DNA of 64,000 nt from Microbulbifer hydrolyticus (lineage in GTDB: Bacteria > Pseudomonadota > Gammaproteobacteria > Pseudomonadales > Cellvibrionaceae), in the NCBI RefSeq assembly GCF_009931115.1, contig NZ_CP047491.1:3671501-3735500 (forward strand), read 5' to 3'. Positions 1 through 9,601 of the stretch are shown here, piece after piece. A model generated the notes under the pieces. It ran no database searches and was not told where the DNA came from. It saw nothing but the letters and a program-made list of their open reading frames with translations. The translations under genes were made by a program, and so were the position numbers. Numbering within the stretch: position 1 is the stretch's first letter; each line of letters begins with the position of its first letter.

Positions 1-30
1 GGGCCGTGCCTTTTAAAAATATGGGGGATT

Positions 31-57
31 AAAAAAGGGCGCGGTTTTTCCGCGCCC
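31..57 (-). terminator. Rho-independent terminator of the di-haem oxidoreductase gene
   Basis: An 8-bp GC-rich stem (37-44 with 50-57, loop of five bases) is followed on the minus strand by a run of six T (31-36). It lies 26 bases past the stop codon of the gene at 83-2881. Confidence 0.85.
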
Positions 58-82
58 TCTACTCGAATGAAAACAACAAGAA

Positions 83-2881
83 TTACAGCGAATTCAGGAA
101 GTTCAAAACGTCCTGCTTTTGCGTCGCAGACAATGCCTGATAGCCATTGTTTGATGACTGCGCCTCACCGCCGTGCCACCGGATCGCCTCTTCGATAGTG
201 CGCGCACGGCCATCGTGCAGATAGCTGTGTTCCGGCGTGCAAACTTCGTTGCCCTGTCCACCGATAGGGTTTTCCACTCCGCCGGTCACGCAGGCAGAGA
301 GCCCAAGCCCCCACAGCGGTGCGGTACGCCATTCGGCTCCGCTGGCTTCGCCTTCACCGAGATTGTCAGCCAGCCCCGGCCCCATATCGTGCAGCAACAG
401 GTCGGTATAGGGATGGATGGTCTGACTGCGCAATTCCGCGAAGGGATGATTTGCGCTGGTTTGCTGGTTTGGCGTATGGCAGCCAGCACAACCGACAGAG
501 GTAAATAATTGCTCACCATTCAGTACCGAAGGATCATCGTAGTTTCGCTGCGGCCGCACACCCAGTAGGGCAACATATTTGGTGAGGTCCTGGAGGTGTG
601 CATCCGCCAGCTCGGCACCCGCAGATCCGCAGTCTGTCTGACTGCTACCGCAATCGGGCTGCGGGAATACGGATGTCATTACCCCCATATCGGTATTGAA
701 TGCTCGTGCAAGTTGCTGGCGGATACTAGCTGCGCCGGCCTTCCAGCCGAATCGACCCAGGCGGGTTTCGCCAGTCTCCGGGTCCACTACGCGATTGAGT
801 CGCCCCGAGATACCGTCGCCATTACTATCGGAGGGATCTGCCTTCGCGACGATGTCACTCTCGGCAATCGCTTCGAGCAGGCCCATGCCCACCAGGTTCG
901 GCGCGATACGCGCAGAAAAACGTGCAGGCGTGACCCCAGTAAACGCGTAATTGGGTGAACGCAAACCGTTCTGTTCACTCCAGAAAGCAATTGAAACGGA
1001 GCCCTCACTCGCTGCGCCGTCGCGCGCTTGGGGTTGCAGGGCGCTGCCTAGATAGGGGTCGGGGTTGCCGTTAGCATCTGCGACTTTAAACGTCCACTTT
1101 TCCAGTGGCTCGCCAACAGGCGCAGGCGCAGCGCGGCCATTGCGCTCGTGACAACTGGCACAACTATCATTGATGTAATGCGGGCCCGCGAGACCGACCA
1201 TATCCTGCAGTGGAGGGTTTTCCAGTGGCTTTTCATCGTGCAAACCATCCACGGCGGAGGTGTGCAGCACGCGACGTCCGCGCATAAATGGCTGAGCATT
1301 GTCGTAGCCCATATTTGTTGCCATCTGCATAAAGTGGTTATCTGTCTCTCCGGAAGTTGAAGCATGGATACTTGTATTACCGCCCAACCAGGCTCGCTCC
1401 GGAATTTTGAAGGAATCCTTGATGCCACCGAACGGCGTGGCACCACCCACATCCCAGGACACCAGACCTTCACCAACGATGTAGAGGAAAGTGGTACCGT
1501 AATAATTTGCCCGGCCGTTGGGCACGCTGGCATCCAGGAACTGGCTGATTTCAAACTCCAGCTTGTCACCCACCTGTATCGGCCGGTTTTGCCGGCAGTT
1601 GAAGCTGCGCTCCTTGAAATAGTTGTACTGATCGACAACCTGCATCACGCCGTTATCGCAGTATTCCGCCACCGTACCCACACCGCGATAGAACCAGCGA
1701 TTCTCCGCCTCCGTATCACTCAGCTTGAATTGGGTGCGCACATTCATCCGCACGGTGTTTCCGCCTTTGGCGACCTCATCAATAATTTCGATGGAAGCGG
1801 TACGGTCTTCCCAGTAAAAGCTGAGGTAATGATCGTAGGCCTGGAAGTGATCTTCCTTGGCATGGCGATCCCGCGCGCGATCTGAAAATCGGGTAACCAG
1901 CGCGTTGCCGGTTTCAAACTGGATCGCCGGTTCAAGCGGCGTACTGCTGTTATAGAGCGGGACAATATTGCCCAGGTTCCCGCCCGATGAGCCGCCAGAC
2001 GAGGAACTGCCGGACGAGGAACTGCTGGAAGACGAACCGCCAGACGAGCTTCCCGAGCCGCCACCAGACGACGAAGAGGACGATGAAGAAGAAGAGGAAG
2101 AGCTGCCGCCCTGCCCGGAAAATGTAAACTGAGTGGCAGGCAGGTTTTCCCCAACACCACCGGTGATCTTGGTGTAGTAAATGGAAATCACATCACCCGC
2201 AGACAGGTTGGGAATATTGTGAGTCCACAGGTTGCCATTCTGCTGCATGCGCACATTCTGCTGACCACCGCCATTCACCGAGTAATGGGCATCAACAATA
2301 TCGCCCCCGGTCACACGGGCCTGTGCCGTGCTCCCGTCCAGCTCCACCACGCAGCCGTTGTCGCAAGTTACCGGTGAGCCATAAATGCCCAGCTCCCAGA
2401 TGGAGTAGCCCCAGTAATTGCCGGCGCTGCGAGTGATTCCGTGAATGCGCACATGGCGATAGGCGCCGCTGACCGGCACCGTATCGGTGCGGTGACCGAA
2501 CTGACCGCCGGTCTGGGTCGACAGGGTGGTCCACTGGCTGCCATCGTTGGAGCCGCGAATTTCATAGGTCTCCGCGTTTGCCGCCTCCCAGAAAATTTCC
2601 ACCTGATTCAGGTTGTAGGGCTGGCCGAGATCCACGCTCAACCAGGAGGGATCCGTCTGTGCGGCCGAGGCCCAGCGGGTGCCGTTGTCACCGTCGACGG
2701 CATTACTTGCGGCGAGATCCGCCGTACTCGCAGTGACCGAGGCACCGGTCGCAAGATTATTTTGTTGAGCCTGGCTTGGCGGAGAAAAGGTTGCGGCACC
2801 GAACATCAACAATGCCGAACTGGTGATCAGGGAAAACACGGGCGCAAGAAGGCCGTTCCGCCCTCTGTGGCGTATACGCAT
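83..2881 (-). CDS. Secreted di-haem oxidoreductase (DUF1111/thiol oxidoreductase type) with carbohydrate-binding-type modules
   Basis: 932 residues. A signal peptide (ending near ...PSQAQ, about residue 38) is followed by an F5/8-type (discoidin-like) galactose-binding domain at about 40-168. A second small beta-sandwich at about 170-255 resembles modules of secreted glycan-active enzymes. A Ser/Gly linker (about 257-300) leads to a di-haem cytochrome c domain at about 305-932. Two CxxCH haem motifs are visible: CASCH near residue 574 and CAGCH near residue 798. The C-terminal part fits the DHOR family, whose members resemble di-haem peroxidases but have mostly unknown substrates. The ATG is preceded by GAGG at suitable spacing, and a strong terminator follows. 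The poly-Ser linker is a hallmark of secreted enzymes of Cellvibrio and relatives. The role is inferred: a periplasmic or extracellular redox protein held on a polysaccharide. Family call is firm; substrate unknown. Confidence 0.85.
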   Translation of the reverse strand: MRIRHRGRNGLLAPVFSLITSSALLMFGAATFSPPSQAQQNNLATGASVTASTADLAASNAVDGDNGTRWASAAQTDPSWLSVDLGQPYNLNQVEIFWEAANAETYEIRGSNDGSQWTTLSTQTGGQFGHRTDTVPVSGAYRHVRIHGITRSAGNYWGYSIWELGIYGSPVTCDNGCVVELDGSTAQARVTGGDIVDAHYSVNGGGQQNVRMQQNGNLWTHNIPNLSAGDVISIYYTKITGGVGENLPATQFTFSGQGGSSSSSSSSSSSSSGGGSGSSSGGSSSSSSSSGSSSSGGSSGGNLGNIVPLYNSSTPLEPAIQFETGNALVTRFSDRARDRHAKEDHFQAYDHYLSFYWEDRTASIEIIDEVAKGGNTVRMNVRTQFKLSDTEAENRWFYRGVGTVAEYCDNGVMQVVDQYNYFKERSFNCRQNRPIQVGDKLEFEISQFLDASVPNGRANYYGTTFLYIVGEGLVSWDVGGATPFGGIKDSFKIPERAWLGGNTSIHASTSGETDNHFMQMATNMGYDNAQPFMRGRRVLHTSAVDGLHDEKPLENPPLQDMVGLAGPHYINDSCASCHERNGRAAPAPVGEPLEKWTFKVADANGNPDPYLGSALQPQARDGAASEGSVSIAFWSEQNGLRSPNYAFTGVTPARFSARIAPNLVGMGLLEAIAESDIVAKADPSDSNGDGISGRLNRVVDPETGETRLGRFGWKAGAASIRQQLARAFNTDMGVMTSVFPQPDCGSSQTDCGSAGAELADAHLQDLTKYVALLGVRPQRNYDDPSVLNGEQLFTSVGCAGCHTPNQQTSANHPFAELRSQTIHPYTDLLLHDMGPGLADNLGEGEASGAEWRTAPLWGLGLSACVTGGVENPIGGQGNEVCTPEHSYLHDGRARTIEEAIRWHGGEAQSSNNGYQALSATQKQDVLNFLNSL

Positions 2882-2983
2882 ATCGAACCTCGCTTCTTCA
2901 TTATTTTTGATTATCAGAGTGCGAGCGCTGTAGCTCTTATCTCAGTTCATCGCGAGGCTGAAGGTAGTTTTTTTGGTGCGACT

Positions 2984-3013
2984 GCGTCGTCCCACTTTGC
3001 GGTATTCCCAAAT
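2984..3013 (-). promoter_or_regulatory. Candidate regulatory motif upstream of the di-haem oxidoreductase
   Basis: Read on the minus strand, AAAGTGGGACGACGC lies about 105-118 bases upstream of the ATG at 2881, with a weaker TTTGGGAATACC copy next to it. An almost identical motif stands at a similar distance upstream of the TonB receptor gene (9602-9620). This suggests a shared regulator, but no binding protein is identified. Confidence 0.35.
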
Positions 3014-3049
3014 ATGGTGCGAATAAGGCGCCAGCGAACGCCGATTCCG

Positions 3050-4549
3050 TCACATCTGGTCGATTTTCGTTTTGCAGTAGTGCGCGATAAATTCCATATG
3101 ATGCGGCCAACTGTCTACCGTTGCGCGAACCTGGCTGCGGATGCCGGAAAGAAAACGCGCCAACTCTTCGTCACTCATCATATCCACAATGGGATGATAC
3201 GACTGCGGCATCAGCCCCTGCCCCAGCAGAACCTGTAACCACGAGCTTTCACCGAACAGCTCTGTGCCATTTTGGTAAACACGACCACCCTGCTCGAACA
3301 TTTCCATACGGTGGCTGAGCGAGTCAGGAATATCCATACCGCGGCAGTACCTCCAGAATTCCGTATCCTGGCGATCGGTGAGTTTGTAGTGCAGCACAAC
3401 AAAGTCCCGAACATTTTCCGTCTCTTCCCGGATCAATCGGTTGAACTCATCCACATCCGCCTGCACAAAACCTTGCGCCGGGAACAATGTCATCAGGCGC
3501 ACAATACTGCGCTGGATCAAGTGAATACTGGTGGATTCCAGCGGCTCGATAAAACCGGAAGAAAGGCCGATGGCCACGCAGTTTTTATTCCAGTGCTGGC
3601 GGCGGGTACCGGTGCGGAACGGAATCACCCGCGGTTCGTTGAGCGGCTCCCCCTCGACATTATCCAGCAATTGCTGCCGCGCCTGCTCTTCATCCATGTA
3701 GTGACTGCAGTACACCAGTCCGTTACCGGTACGCGTCTGCAACGGAATACGCCACTGCCAACCGGATTCCCGCGCAATGGAGCGGGTGTAGGGCACCGGG
3801 TTTTCGCCCTTGCCAGTCTGAACCGCAATGGCGCGATCGCAGGGCAACCAGTGGCCCCAGTCGTCAAAACCGGTGTGCAGTGCACCGTCGATCAGCAGGC
3901 CGCGGAAACCGGTGCAATCGATAAACAGGTCGCCCTCTAGCACCTCGCCACTGTCCAATTGCAGCGCCCGGATATACCCGCTGTCCCGGTCCAGTTGCAC
4001 CTTGTCAATCTTGCCTTCGATGCGCGTAGCACCGTGTTTCTCAGCAAGCCCTCGCAGAAATTTGGCATACAGGGCGGCATCAAAATGATAGGCGTGCGTG
4101 CGCTCACTGCGCGGGGAAACCGCAAAGCGCCCAAGCCGTGCACCCAGGTGCTCTTTGGTGTAATCGCCAATGGGGAAATCAATACCCTGCTGCAAGCCCT
4201 TCACCCAGAAGTGGCTGAAATTGCACGCCCAGCAGTCTTTGCCCGCCGCGCCGAAGGAGTGAATGTATTCCTCTCCCACGTCTTTCCAGTTTTCGAAGGC
4301 GATACCCAGCTTGAAGGTGGCGTTGGTGGCCGCCATCAACTCGCGCTCGTCGATGCCCAATAGCTGGTGGAACAGGTGCAGGGTGGGAATAGTGGCCTCG
4401 CCGACACCCACGGTGCCAATGGCCTCGGACTCCACCAGTTTAATATCCAGGTTCTTGCCCAGCAGCTTGGACAGCGCTGCGGCTGTCATCCAACCGGCGG
4501 TACCACCCCCGGCAATGACGACTTTGCGAATTCTTTTATCGGCGCTCAC
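3050..4549 (-). CDS. Flavin-dependent tryptophan-halogenase family protein
   Basis: 499 residues from a GTG start. The FAD-binding motif GGGTAGW is at residues 14-20, the halogenase signature WQWRIP is present, Lys80 sits in the TFKLGIAF segment (cf. catalytic Lys79 of PrnA), and a Glu near 335 sits in SGFIEPLEST (cf. Glu346 of PrnA). The chemistry for FADH2-dependent halogenation therefore looks intact. Homologues in TonB receptor-SapC-cupin clusters have no proven substrate, so tryptophan should not be assumed. I chose GTG at 4549 because GAGAGAG lies six bases upstream and the lysine numbering then matches the family. A TTG at 4582 would overlap the cupin stop codon as TTGA and is the alternative. 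Last gene of the SapC-cupin-halogenase run. Confidence 0.85.
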   Translation of the reverse strand: MSADKRIRKVVIAGGGTAGWMTAAALSKLLGKNLDIKLVESEAIGTVGVGEATIPTLHLFHQLLGIDERELMAATNATFKLGIAFENWKDVGEEYIHSFGAAGKDCWACNFSHFWVKGLQQGIDFPIGDYTKEHLGARLGRFAVSPRSERTHAYHFDAALYAKFLRGLAEKHGATRIEGKIDKVQLDRDSGYIRALQLDSGEVLEGDLFIDCTGFRGLLIDGALHTGFDDWGHWLPCDRAIAVQTGKGENPVPYTRSIARESGWQWRIPLQTRTGNGLVYCSHYMDEEQARQQLLDNVEGEPLNEPRVIPFRTGTRRQHWNKNCVAIGLSSGFIEPLESTSIHLIQRSIVRLMTLFPAQGFVQADVDEFNRLIREETENVRDFVVLHYKLTDRQDTEFWRYCRGMDIPDSLSHRMEMFEQGGRVYQNGTELFGESSWLQVLLGQGLMPQSYHPIVDMMSDEELARFLSGIRSQVRATVDSWPHHMEFIAHYCKTKIDQM

Positions 4550-4578
4550 TTCAATCTCTCTCGGTGTATTTTTTTGGC

Positions 4579-5613
4579 TCAACGCTTCAGGTCATTTTGC
4601 AACTTGGCGCGTAACTGCATCGCCGTCTCCAGCGAAAGTGGCTGCTCCAGCACCCCACGTACATTAGCCGGGATATGCTCTGACACGCCCTCTTCGGCAT
4701 CAAAAATGTAGTAATCGAACAGCGCCTTCCAGGCTTTGCGCTGGTGCGCAGGCAGGTTGCGCAACCCGAGCACGGCATGCAACAGCGCATTGGTTGGCCG
4801 CCCCATGTAGGCCGCGGAATCCCGCCACCAGTGGGTAAACAATACATTCAGCGTATCCAGGCTTTCCACGTGGTGCCACCACATGCCGGGGATATACAAG
4901 GCATCACCGGGTTGCAACTCGGCCACCTGTGCGTGCTCCAGGGCGTTGCGGAAACGGGGAAAACGCGCAAAATCCGGCTGGTAAAAATCCACCAGACTCA
5001 CTTCCTGTCCGCCGGGGGCAAACTCCAGTGGGCCGGGATACAGGTTGGCAATCTGTTCCGGCGGCAGCAACGTAAAGCGGCGCCGCCCAGCAATGTTGCA
5101 GGCCAGGTTATTGGGGAAGTCGTAATGTGCAGCAACCCGCACCTTGTTGCCGAGCCACAGGGAACCGATGGGAGAAACACTGGAAACACCGGCATCGTTG
5201 GCCGCGGCAAATTCGGGGAACCAGTAGGACACTTCGCTCGATGGCATATACAACATCGGCGCCTGTGCCGCACCTTCAGTGGCAAGAATTTCGTCCAGTA
5301 GAGCGGCCAGCGGCACGCGACGGCTGTCAAAATTGAAACCGCTCATATCCTCGTTATAGAAGATGCGTCCACCGGCTTCCGGCGCGCCGTGGCAACCGAT
5401 CACCGGGTTGCCACCGTAGTGGTCCAGCAGGTAATCGGCCATTGCCCGCGGCGATGTTTTCCCCGCTTGCACAGCGGGAAAGTGCGCGCAGTAATCGCGC
5501 AGGATCAGCGGTTGTGTCACGCCAGCGACCGCATCGAGCACCGTTTCCGGCGCGACGCCGCGGATCTCTTCCACGCTGGCCAGCTCGATCGTTTCAATGT
5601 AGGGCTTGCCCAT
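4579..5613 (-). CDS. Cupin-like (JmjC/Cupin_8) domain protein
   Basis: 344 residues. The central segment, with HYDFPNNLACNIAGRRRF near residue 170 and the later PGDALYIPGMWWHHVESL stretch, is typical of Cupin_8/JmjC-like proteins. His and Asp of the HYD motif plus the later His are the expected metal ligands of a 2-oxoglutarate/Fe(II)-type oxygenase fold. Activity and substrate are unknown. The gene has a very strong Shine-Dalgarno, follows SapC by 25 bases, and abuts the halogenase gene downstream, so the three are probably co-translated. The trio behind a TonB receptor is a recurrent arrangement in Caulobacter, Xanthomonas and Cellvibrio-type bacteria and is linked there to carbohydrate uptake. 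Confidence 0.85.
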   Translation of the reverse strand: MGKPYIETIELASVEEIRGVAPETVLDAVAGVTQPLILRDYCAHFPAVQAGKTSPRAMADYLLDHYGGNPVIGCHGAPEAGGRIFYNEDMSGFNFDSRRVPLAALLDEILATEGAAQAPMLYMPSSEVSYWFPEFAAANDAGVSSVSPIGSLWLGNKVRVAAHYDFPNNLACNIAGRRRFTLLPPEQIANLYPGPLEFAPGGQEVSLVDFYQPDFARFPRFRNALEHAQVAELQPGDALYIPGMWWHHVESLDTLNVLFTHWWRDSAAYMGRPTNALLHAVLGLRNLPAHQRKAWKALFDYYIFDAEEGVSEHIPANVRGVLEQPLSLETAMQLRAKLQNDLKR

Positions 5614-5620
5614 GTTCTGT

Positions 5621-5628
5621 CACCTCCT
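5621..5628 (-). promoter_or_regulatory. Strong ribosome-binding site of the cupin gene
   Basis: AGGAGGTG on the minus strand, seven bases before the ATG at 5613. It fixes the start and is the strongest ribosome-binding site noticed in this cluster. Confidence 0.75.
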
Positions 5629-5638
5629 GCGCGGAGCT

Positions 5639-6370
5639 TCAGACCGCAGCTGCGCGGCGGCTTTTCTCGTCAATCAGGCGGCGCATCTGCGCCTGCGACG
5701 CCATGACCATGTAAATCGCTTCCAGGAAGCCGGCCCGGTGTAGTTCGTTCAGGTCTTCCGCATTCAGCGCGCGCAGGCGCTCTTCATCAATGGTGTAAAA
5801 GCCCTTGAGCTGATTGCTCTCGCCGTTATCCAGCGTGACATCGAGGGTGATCGATTCCAGCAAGCCGTGAATCTGCAGCGCACGTACAAACTTTTCACTT
5901 TGCTCGATGCCATGGTGAATGGCTTCCAGCAGGTCGGACATGCTGTCGAGGAACGGGGAATTGCCTCCGTACTCCAGGAAGAGCGGTTCGCCGCGCTCGC
6001 GATTGACGCGCGGGCTATCCAGGTCGATATGAATGACGCGGCGGGTTTTCTGTACGCCGTCTTCAACAAAATTCTGCCGCCCGATCAGGAAAGGTTCGCG
6101 ACGAATGGTGAGCGGGATATGCGTTGCGGTCCATTTGCCGTCGCGAAGATACAGGTTTTCACCGGGCTCCAGGCCCAGCAACGCCAGCGGAAAGAAAGTG
6201 TCACTGTTGGCATCTTTCTGGAAAAAAATCGGATACTGCCCTTGCAGGGCCCGAAACTCTAGCGGAAAAGTCAGCGCATACCAGGCATCGTCACCAAGAC
6301 TGGAAGACCGCTCGGTGATTACCCGCAGGTCGCGATGCTCGACATTGTTCAACAGTACCGCATTCGTCAT
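5639..6370 (-). CDS. SapC family protein
   Basis: 243 residues, cytosolic-looking, with no signal peptide. The segment DDAWYALTFPLEFRALQGQ near residue 28 and the following FFQKDA and LGLEPGENLYL stretches match the SapC family. That family is named after a Campylobacter S-layer locus but has no established biochemical function. GAGAGAAG precedes the ATG. The gene is separated from the upstream TonB receptor gene by a Rho-independent terminator, so its expression is probably reduced read-through or comes from a weak internal promoter. The cupin gene follows closely. The family call rests on these motifs and on the conserved cluster order. Confidence 0.85.
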   Translation of the reverse strand: MTNAVLLNNVEHRDLRVITERSSSLGDDAWYALTFPLEFRALQGQYPIFFQKDANSDTFFPLALLGLEPGENLYLRDGKWTATHIPLTIRREPFLIGRQNFVEDGVQKTRRVIHIDLDSPRVNRERGEPLFLEYGGNSPFLDSMSDLLEAIHHGIEQSEKFVRALQIHGLLESITLDVTLDNGESNQLKGFYTIDEERLRALNAEDLNELHRAGFLEAIYMVMASQAQMRRLIDEKSRRAAAV

Positions 6371-6422
6371 CTTACTTCTCTCATTCTCAGTCGTTATTGT
6401 TTTTTGATTTTGATCTATGAAA

Positions 6423-6453
6423 AAAGCCGCTGGCCCAGGGGACCAGCGGCTTT
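6423..6453 (-). terminator. Terminator/attenuator between the TonB receptor and SapC genes
   Basis: A perfect 11-bp inverted repeat (6423-6433 with 6443-6453) is followed on the minus strand by a T-rich stretch. It lies 33 bases past the TonB receptor stop and 53 bases before SapC, so it probably sets a high receptor to low enzyme ratio. Confidence 0.8.
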
Positions 6454-6485
6454 CCGTTGCCTAACAGACCATCCTGTGAAATGGC

Positions 6486-9479
6486 TTAGAAGGCGTAACG
6501 GGCACCCAGCTGCCAGCGGGCACCGCCCTGGTAATAACCCAGAATTTGACGCTCATCGCGACCGTGAACACGCTGTGCTTCATCGGTAACGTTGATGCCT
6601 TCCAGGAACACCTGCAGGCCATCCAGCTGCGGCACTTCGTAGCTCACGTTCATGTCGATCTGACTGTAAGCTTCAACGTACTGCGGGTTGGCGCCAGTGT
6701 TCTGACCGCGAGAGCTCAGGAACTCGTCGCGCCAGTTATAAGCGATACGGGCCTGGAAACCATTCATATCGTAGAAACCAACCAGGTTAGCGGAGTCACT
6801 CAGACCGACCATGGCTTCCTGGTCCACCAGAATAAACGGATCGTATTCCAGCTCGGAGTCTACGATGGTGTAGTTCGCCTGCAAACCGAAGCCGGTTTCG
6901 CCGAACATGTGCTGCACCGCCAACTCGACACCATTGATGGTGTTTTCCACATCGCTGTTCACCGGTGTATCCACGCGGAAAATCATATCGCGGTCAGTGG
7001 CCGGGTTACCCTTGATGAAGATCTTGTCGACGGTAACGCCATCTTCCTGGTAAGTCACGTCAACGAAGTCGCTGTCGGCGTAGTTGGCCGCGATGTACTG
7101 ACGAATAGACTCAGCATCGTTGGCGCCATTGGCACGAGCCTCATCCACCAGCGCACCATCTGCCGGGTTGGCAATGTTGAACAGCGCCTTGTCGGTTTTG
7201 GCATTGCTGATGAAATTGGAAACGTCTTTGCGGAACAGGCCCACAGAAGCGTAGCTGGTCTCACCGTAGTACCACTCTACCGACAGGTCGTAGTTGATGG
7301 ACTCGTAGGGCAGCAGGCTCGGGTTACCGGTAGAGCCGCCACCAATGCCGCCGTTGGCGATGGTGCCGATGGTGGTACCACCCTTGATGGAGTTGTAATC
7401 CGGGCGAGTGATGGCCTTGCTCACCGCAGCGCGGGTCAGCAGCTCATCGCTCAAATCCATTTTGAACGCAATGCTGGGCAGCCAGTAGTCGTAGTTGCCC
7501 TGCTCGCTCAGGTATACCTGCTCACCAGAACCGAGGATGGCCTGTTCGTTGTTGGAGTTCCACTCGGCGCGATCGTAGGCTGGCACCAAGGAAGTGGAGT
7601 CGACATCGGTCTCCTCGTAGCGCAGACCCGCATTCACCTCGTACGGCATGCTGCCGAACTGGGAGTTGAAGTTGTACTGGGCGTAGGCCGAGGTGGAGGT
7701 TTCGATGGTGGTGCGGTCAGTGTCCGACGCGTAATCGGTGGAGGCACAGAATGCAGTGCCGCAGTCACCCATGCGGGTGGCTGTCGCCATGTCGGTGGGG
7801 TCGCTGCCGTACAGCTGCTCGGCTGCCGCGCGCACCGCTTCGAAGTCCCACTGGTAATAGACGTTCAGCGGATCCAGGCCACCGATCTCGGAGAAGTCAC
7901 CCCAGGATTCGTCAAACTTGTCAGCAATGGTATCCGCGGTAAACAGCTCGTCCGGCAGATCGGAAGCCGGGCCCGCGCCACCCCAGTTGTTGCGCTGTAC
8001 AAAGACAGACTGGGAGCGGTTGCTGACTTCCTGACGGGCGATACCGAAGTCGATATCACTGGATTCGTTCAGCTCGAAGTTACCGCCGAAGCGGAACTGG
8101 TCCACTTCCGAGTAGTCTTTGGAGTTGGTGAATACGGAGCCGGTCACGATGATATCGGACGCGTTCACACCATTTTCGGTATCGACGTAGATCGCCGGGA
8201 TGTCACCGGTGAAGTCAACGCTGCTGGCATCGCGCACCATGGCGGCAACGGTCAGTACGTTGCTGGTACCCCAGGGACTGTCCGGACGGCGCTCGGCTTC
8301 GGAGTGCTGGCCGTCGAAGAACAGGCTCAGCTTGTCGCTTACCAGCCACTCGAGGTTGATACCCAACATATCGCCTTCGTGTACTTCCGCGGTGCTGCCG
8401 CCGCCCATGGCCACATCGCTGGGCGCGCCGTAGTACTCGGAGTAGATGATCGGCGTGGAGATGGGGCCGTCGCTCCATACGCCGCGCTGATCGCCCTGCC
8501 AGGCGTGATATACGGAGATATCGTTAAATTGCTTGGCGATCTTGTTCTCGTAGACGTTGTAATCCAGGGTTGCGGTCACATCGTCAGTCGGCGCCCACTG
8601 CAGCACCAGCTGGCCGTTGGTGCGCTTGCGCTGCTGCTCTTCGAACTTGAAGGCGGCATTCTGTGCGACGGAGTAGATATCCCCTTCACCCGGGCGATTG
8701 ACCTGATTGTCTACCGGTACTGCGCCCCACTGGTCGTTGACGCCATCCCAGTTGTTGTCCATCTGGCCTTCGACACTGATCCAGCCACCGGGTACCAGCG
8801 CCTGCTGGCTGCCGCTCTCGCGCTCCTGGATAGAACCGGAAATGGCCACACCGAATTTGCCATCGGCAAAGGTATCGGAATAGAAGCCGCTGTATTCCGG
8901 AGTCATACTGGCGTCTTCGGAGGACTCGTCCATCACACCCTTAACCGCAAAGCGCATGGTGCGCTCAGGTGTATTCAGCGGACGAGCAGTCAGCAGGTTG
9001 ATGGTCGCACCCATACCGCCAGACGGCAGGGTGGCATCGCTGGTCTTGGCAACCTCAACACCGGTCACCATATCGGAAGCGATATTCTGGAAGTCGAAAG
9101 AGCGGCCGCCGGTGGTGCGGGCCAGCTGACGACCGTTCAGGGTCACCAGGTTAAAGTCGGGGCCCAGACCGCGCACGGTAACCTTGCTACCTTCACCGTT
9201 CACACGGTCAATAGAGACACCGGTGATACGCTGCATGGATTCCGCCAGGTTGGTATCGGGGAACTTACCGATATCTTCCGCGGAAATAGCGTCCACGATA
9301 CCCTTGGCATCGCGTTTCACATCCATGGATTTTTCGAGACTGCCACGAATGCCCAGCACCACTACTTCTTCCAGTGCGGCATCCAGTTCGGTCTGAGCCA
9401 GGGCGCCGCCGCTCACACCTGCGAGGGTAGCGATCGCTACCGCAATAGAGTTCTTCTTGAATCCGGTCATTCTATTCAT
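6486..9479 (-). CDS. TonB-dependent receptor, carbohydrate-uptake type
   Basis: 997 residues. A signal peptide ending near ALAQ (about residue 29) is followed by a TonB-box-like EEVVVLG and a plug domain (about 45-170) with DAISAEDIGKFPD, VTVRGLGPDFN and VTLNGRQLA. These are typical of the Xanthomonas/Caulobacter-type TonB receptors that import oligosaccharides. The rest is a 22-strand barrel ending in ...RYAF, with the C-terminal Phe expected for an outer-membrane barrel. The ATG has a GGGGGAG ribosome-binding site. The gene heads the SapC-cupin-halogenase cluster and has its own terminator. The transported glycan cannot be read from the sequence, and no glycoside hydrolase lies in the window. 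Confidence 0.9.
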   Translation of the reverse strand: MNRMTGFKKNSIAVAIATLAGVSGGALAQTELDAALEEVVVLGIRGSLEKSMDVKRDAKGIVDAISAEDIGKFPDTNLAESMQRITGVSIDRVNGEGSKVTVRGLGPDFNLVTLNGRQLARTTGGRSFDFQNIASDMVTGVEVAKTSDATLPSGGMGATINLLTARPLNTPERTMRFAVKGVMDESSEDASMTPEYSGFYSDTFADGKFGVAISGSIQERESGSQQALVPGGWISVEGQMDNNWDGVNDQWGAVPVDNQVNRPGEGDIYSVAQNAAFKFEEQQRKRTNGQLVLQWAPTDDVTATLDYNVYENKIAKQFNDISVYHAWQGDQRGVWSDGPISTPIIYSEYYGAPSDVAMGGGSTAEVHEGDMLGINLEWLVSDKLSLFFDGQHSEAERRPDSPWGTSNVLTVAAMVRDASSVDFTGDIPAIYVDTENGVNASDIIVTGSVFTNSKDYSEVDQFRFGGNFELNESSDIDFGIARQEVSNRSQSVFVQRNNWGGAGPASDLPDELFTADTIADKFDESWGDFSEIGGLDPLNVYYQWDFEAVRAAAEQLYGSDPTDMATATRMGDCGTAFCASTDYASDTDRTTIETSTSAYAQYNFNSQFGSMPYEVNAGLRYEETDVDSTSLVPAYDRAEWNSNNEQAILGSGEQVYLSEQGNYDYWLPSIAFKMDLSDELLTRAAVSKAITRPDYNSIKGGTTIGTIANGGIGGGSTGNPSLLPYESINYDLSVEWYYGETSYASVGLFRKDVSNFISNAKTDKALFNIANPADGALVDEARANGANDAESIRQYIAANYADSDFVDVTYQEDGVTVDKIFIKGNPATDRDMIFRVDTPVNSDVENTINGVELAVQHMFGETGFGLQANYTIVDSELEYDPFILVDQEAMVGLSDSANLVGFYDMNGFQARIAYNWRDEFLSSRGQNTGANPQYVEAYSQIDMNVSYEVPQLDGLQVFLEGINVTDEAQRVHGRDERQILGYYQGGARWQLGARYAF

Positions 9480-9601
9480 GGAGTTGTCTCCCCCATCGTC
9501 ACGTCATTTTCGTTATTGGTTTCGCCGGGATCGGGTACCTCGAGACAACGCAAGGATAACCCGATCTGGCTCGAGGCTATACTCCCGCCACGCGCCAGAT
9601 T

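Noticed and set aside
1980..2110. Low-complexity tract as a microsatellite
   Set aside because: It encodes the Ser/Gly linker of the di-haem oxidoreductase using mixed codons, typical for such linkers.
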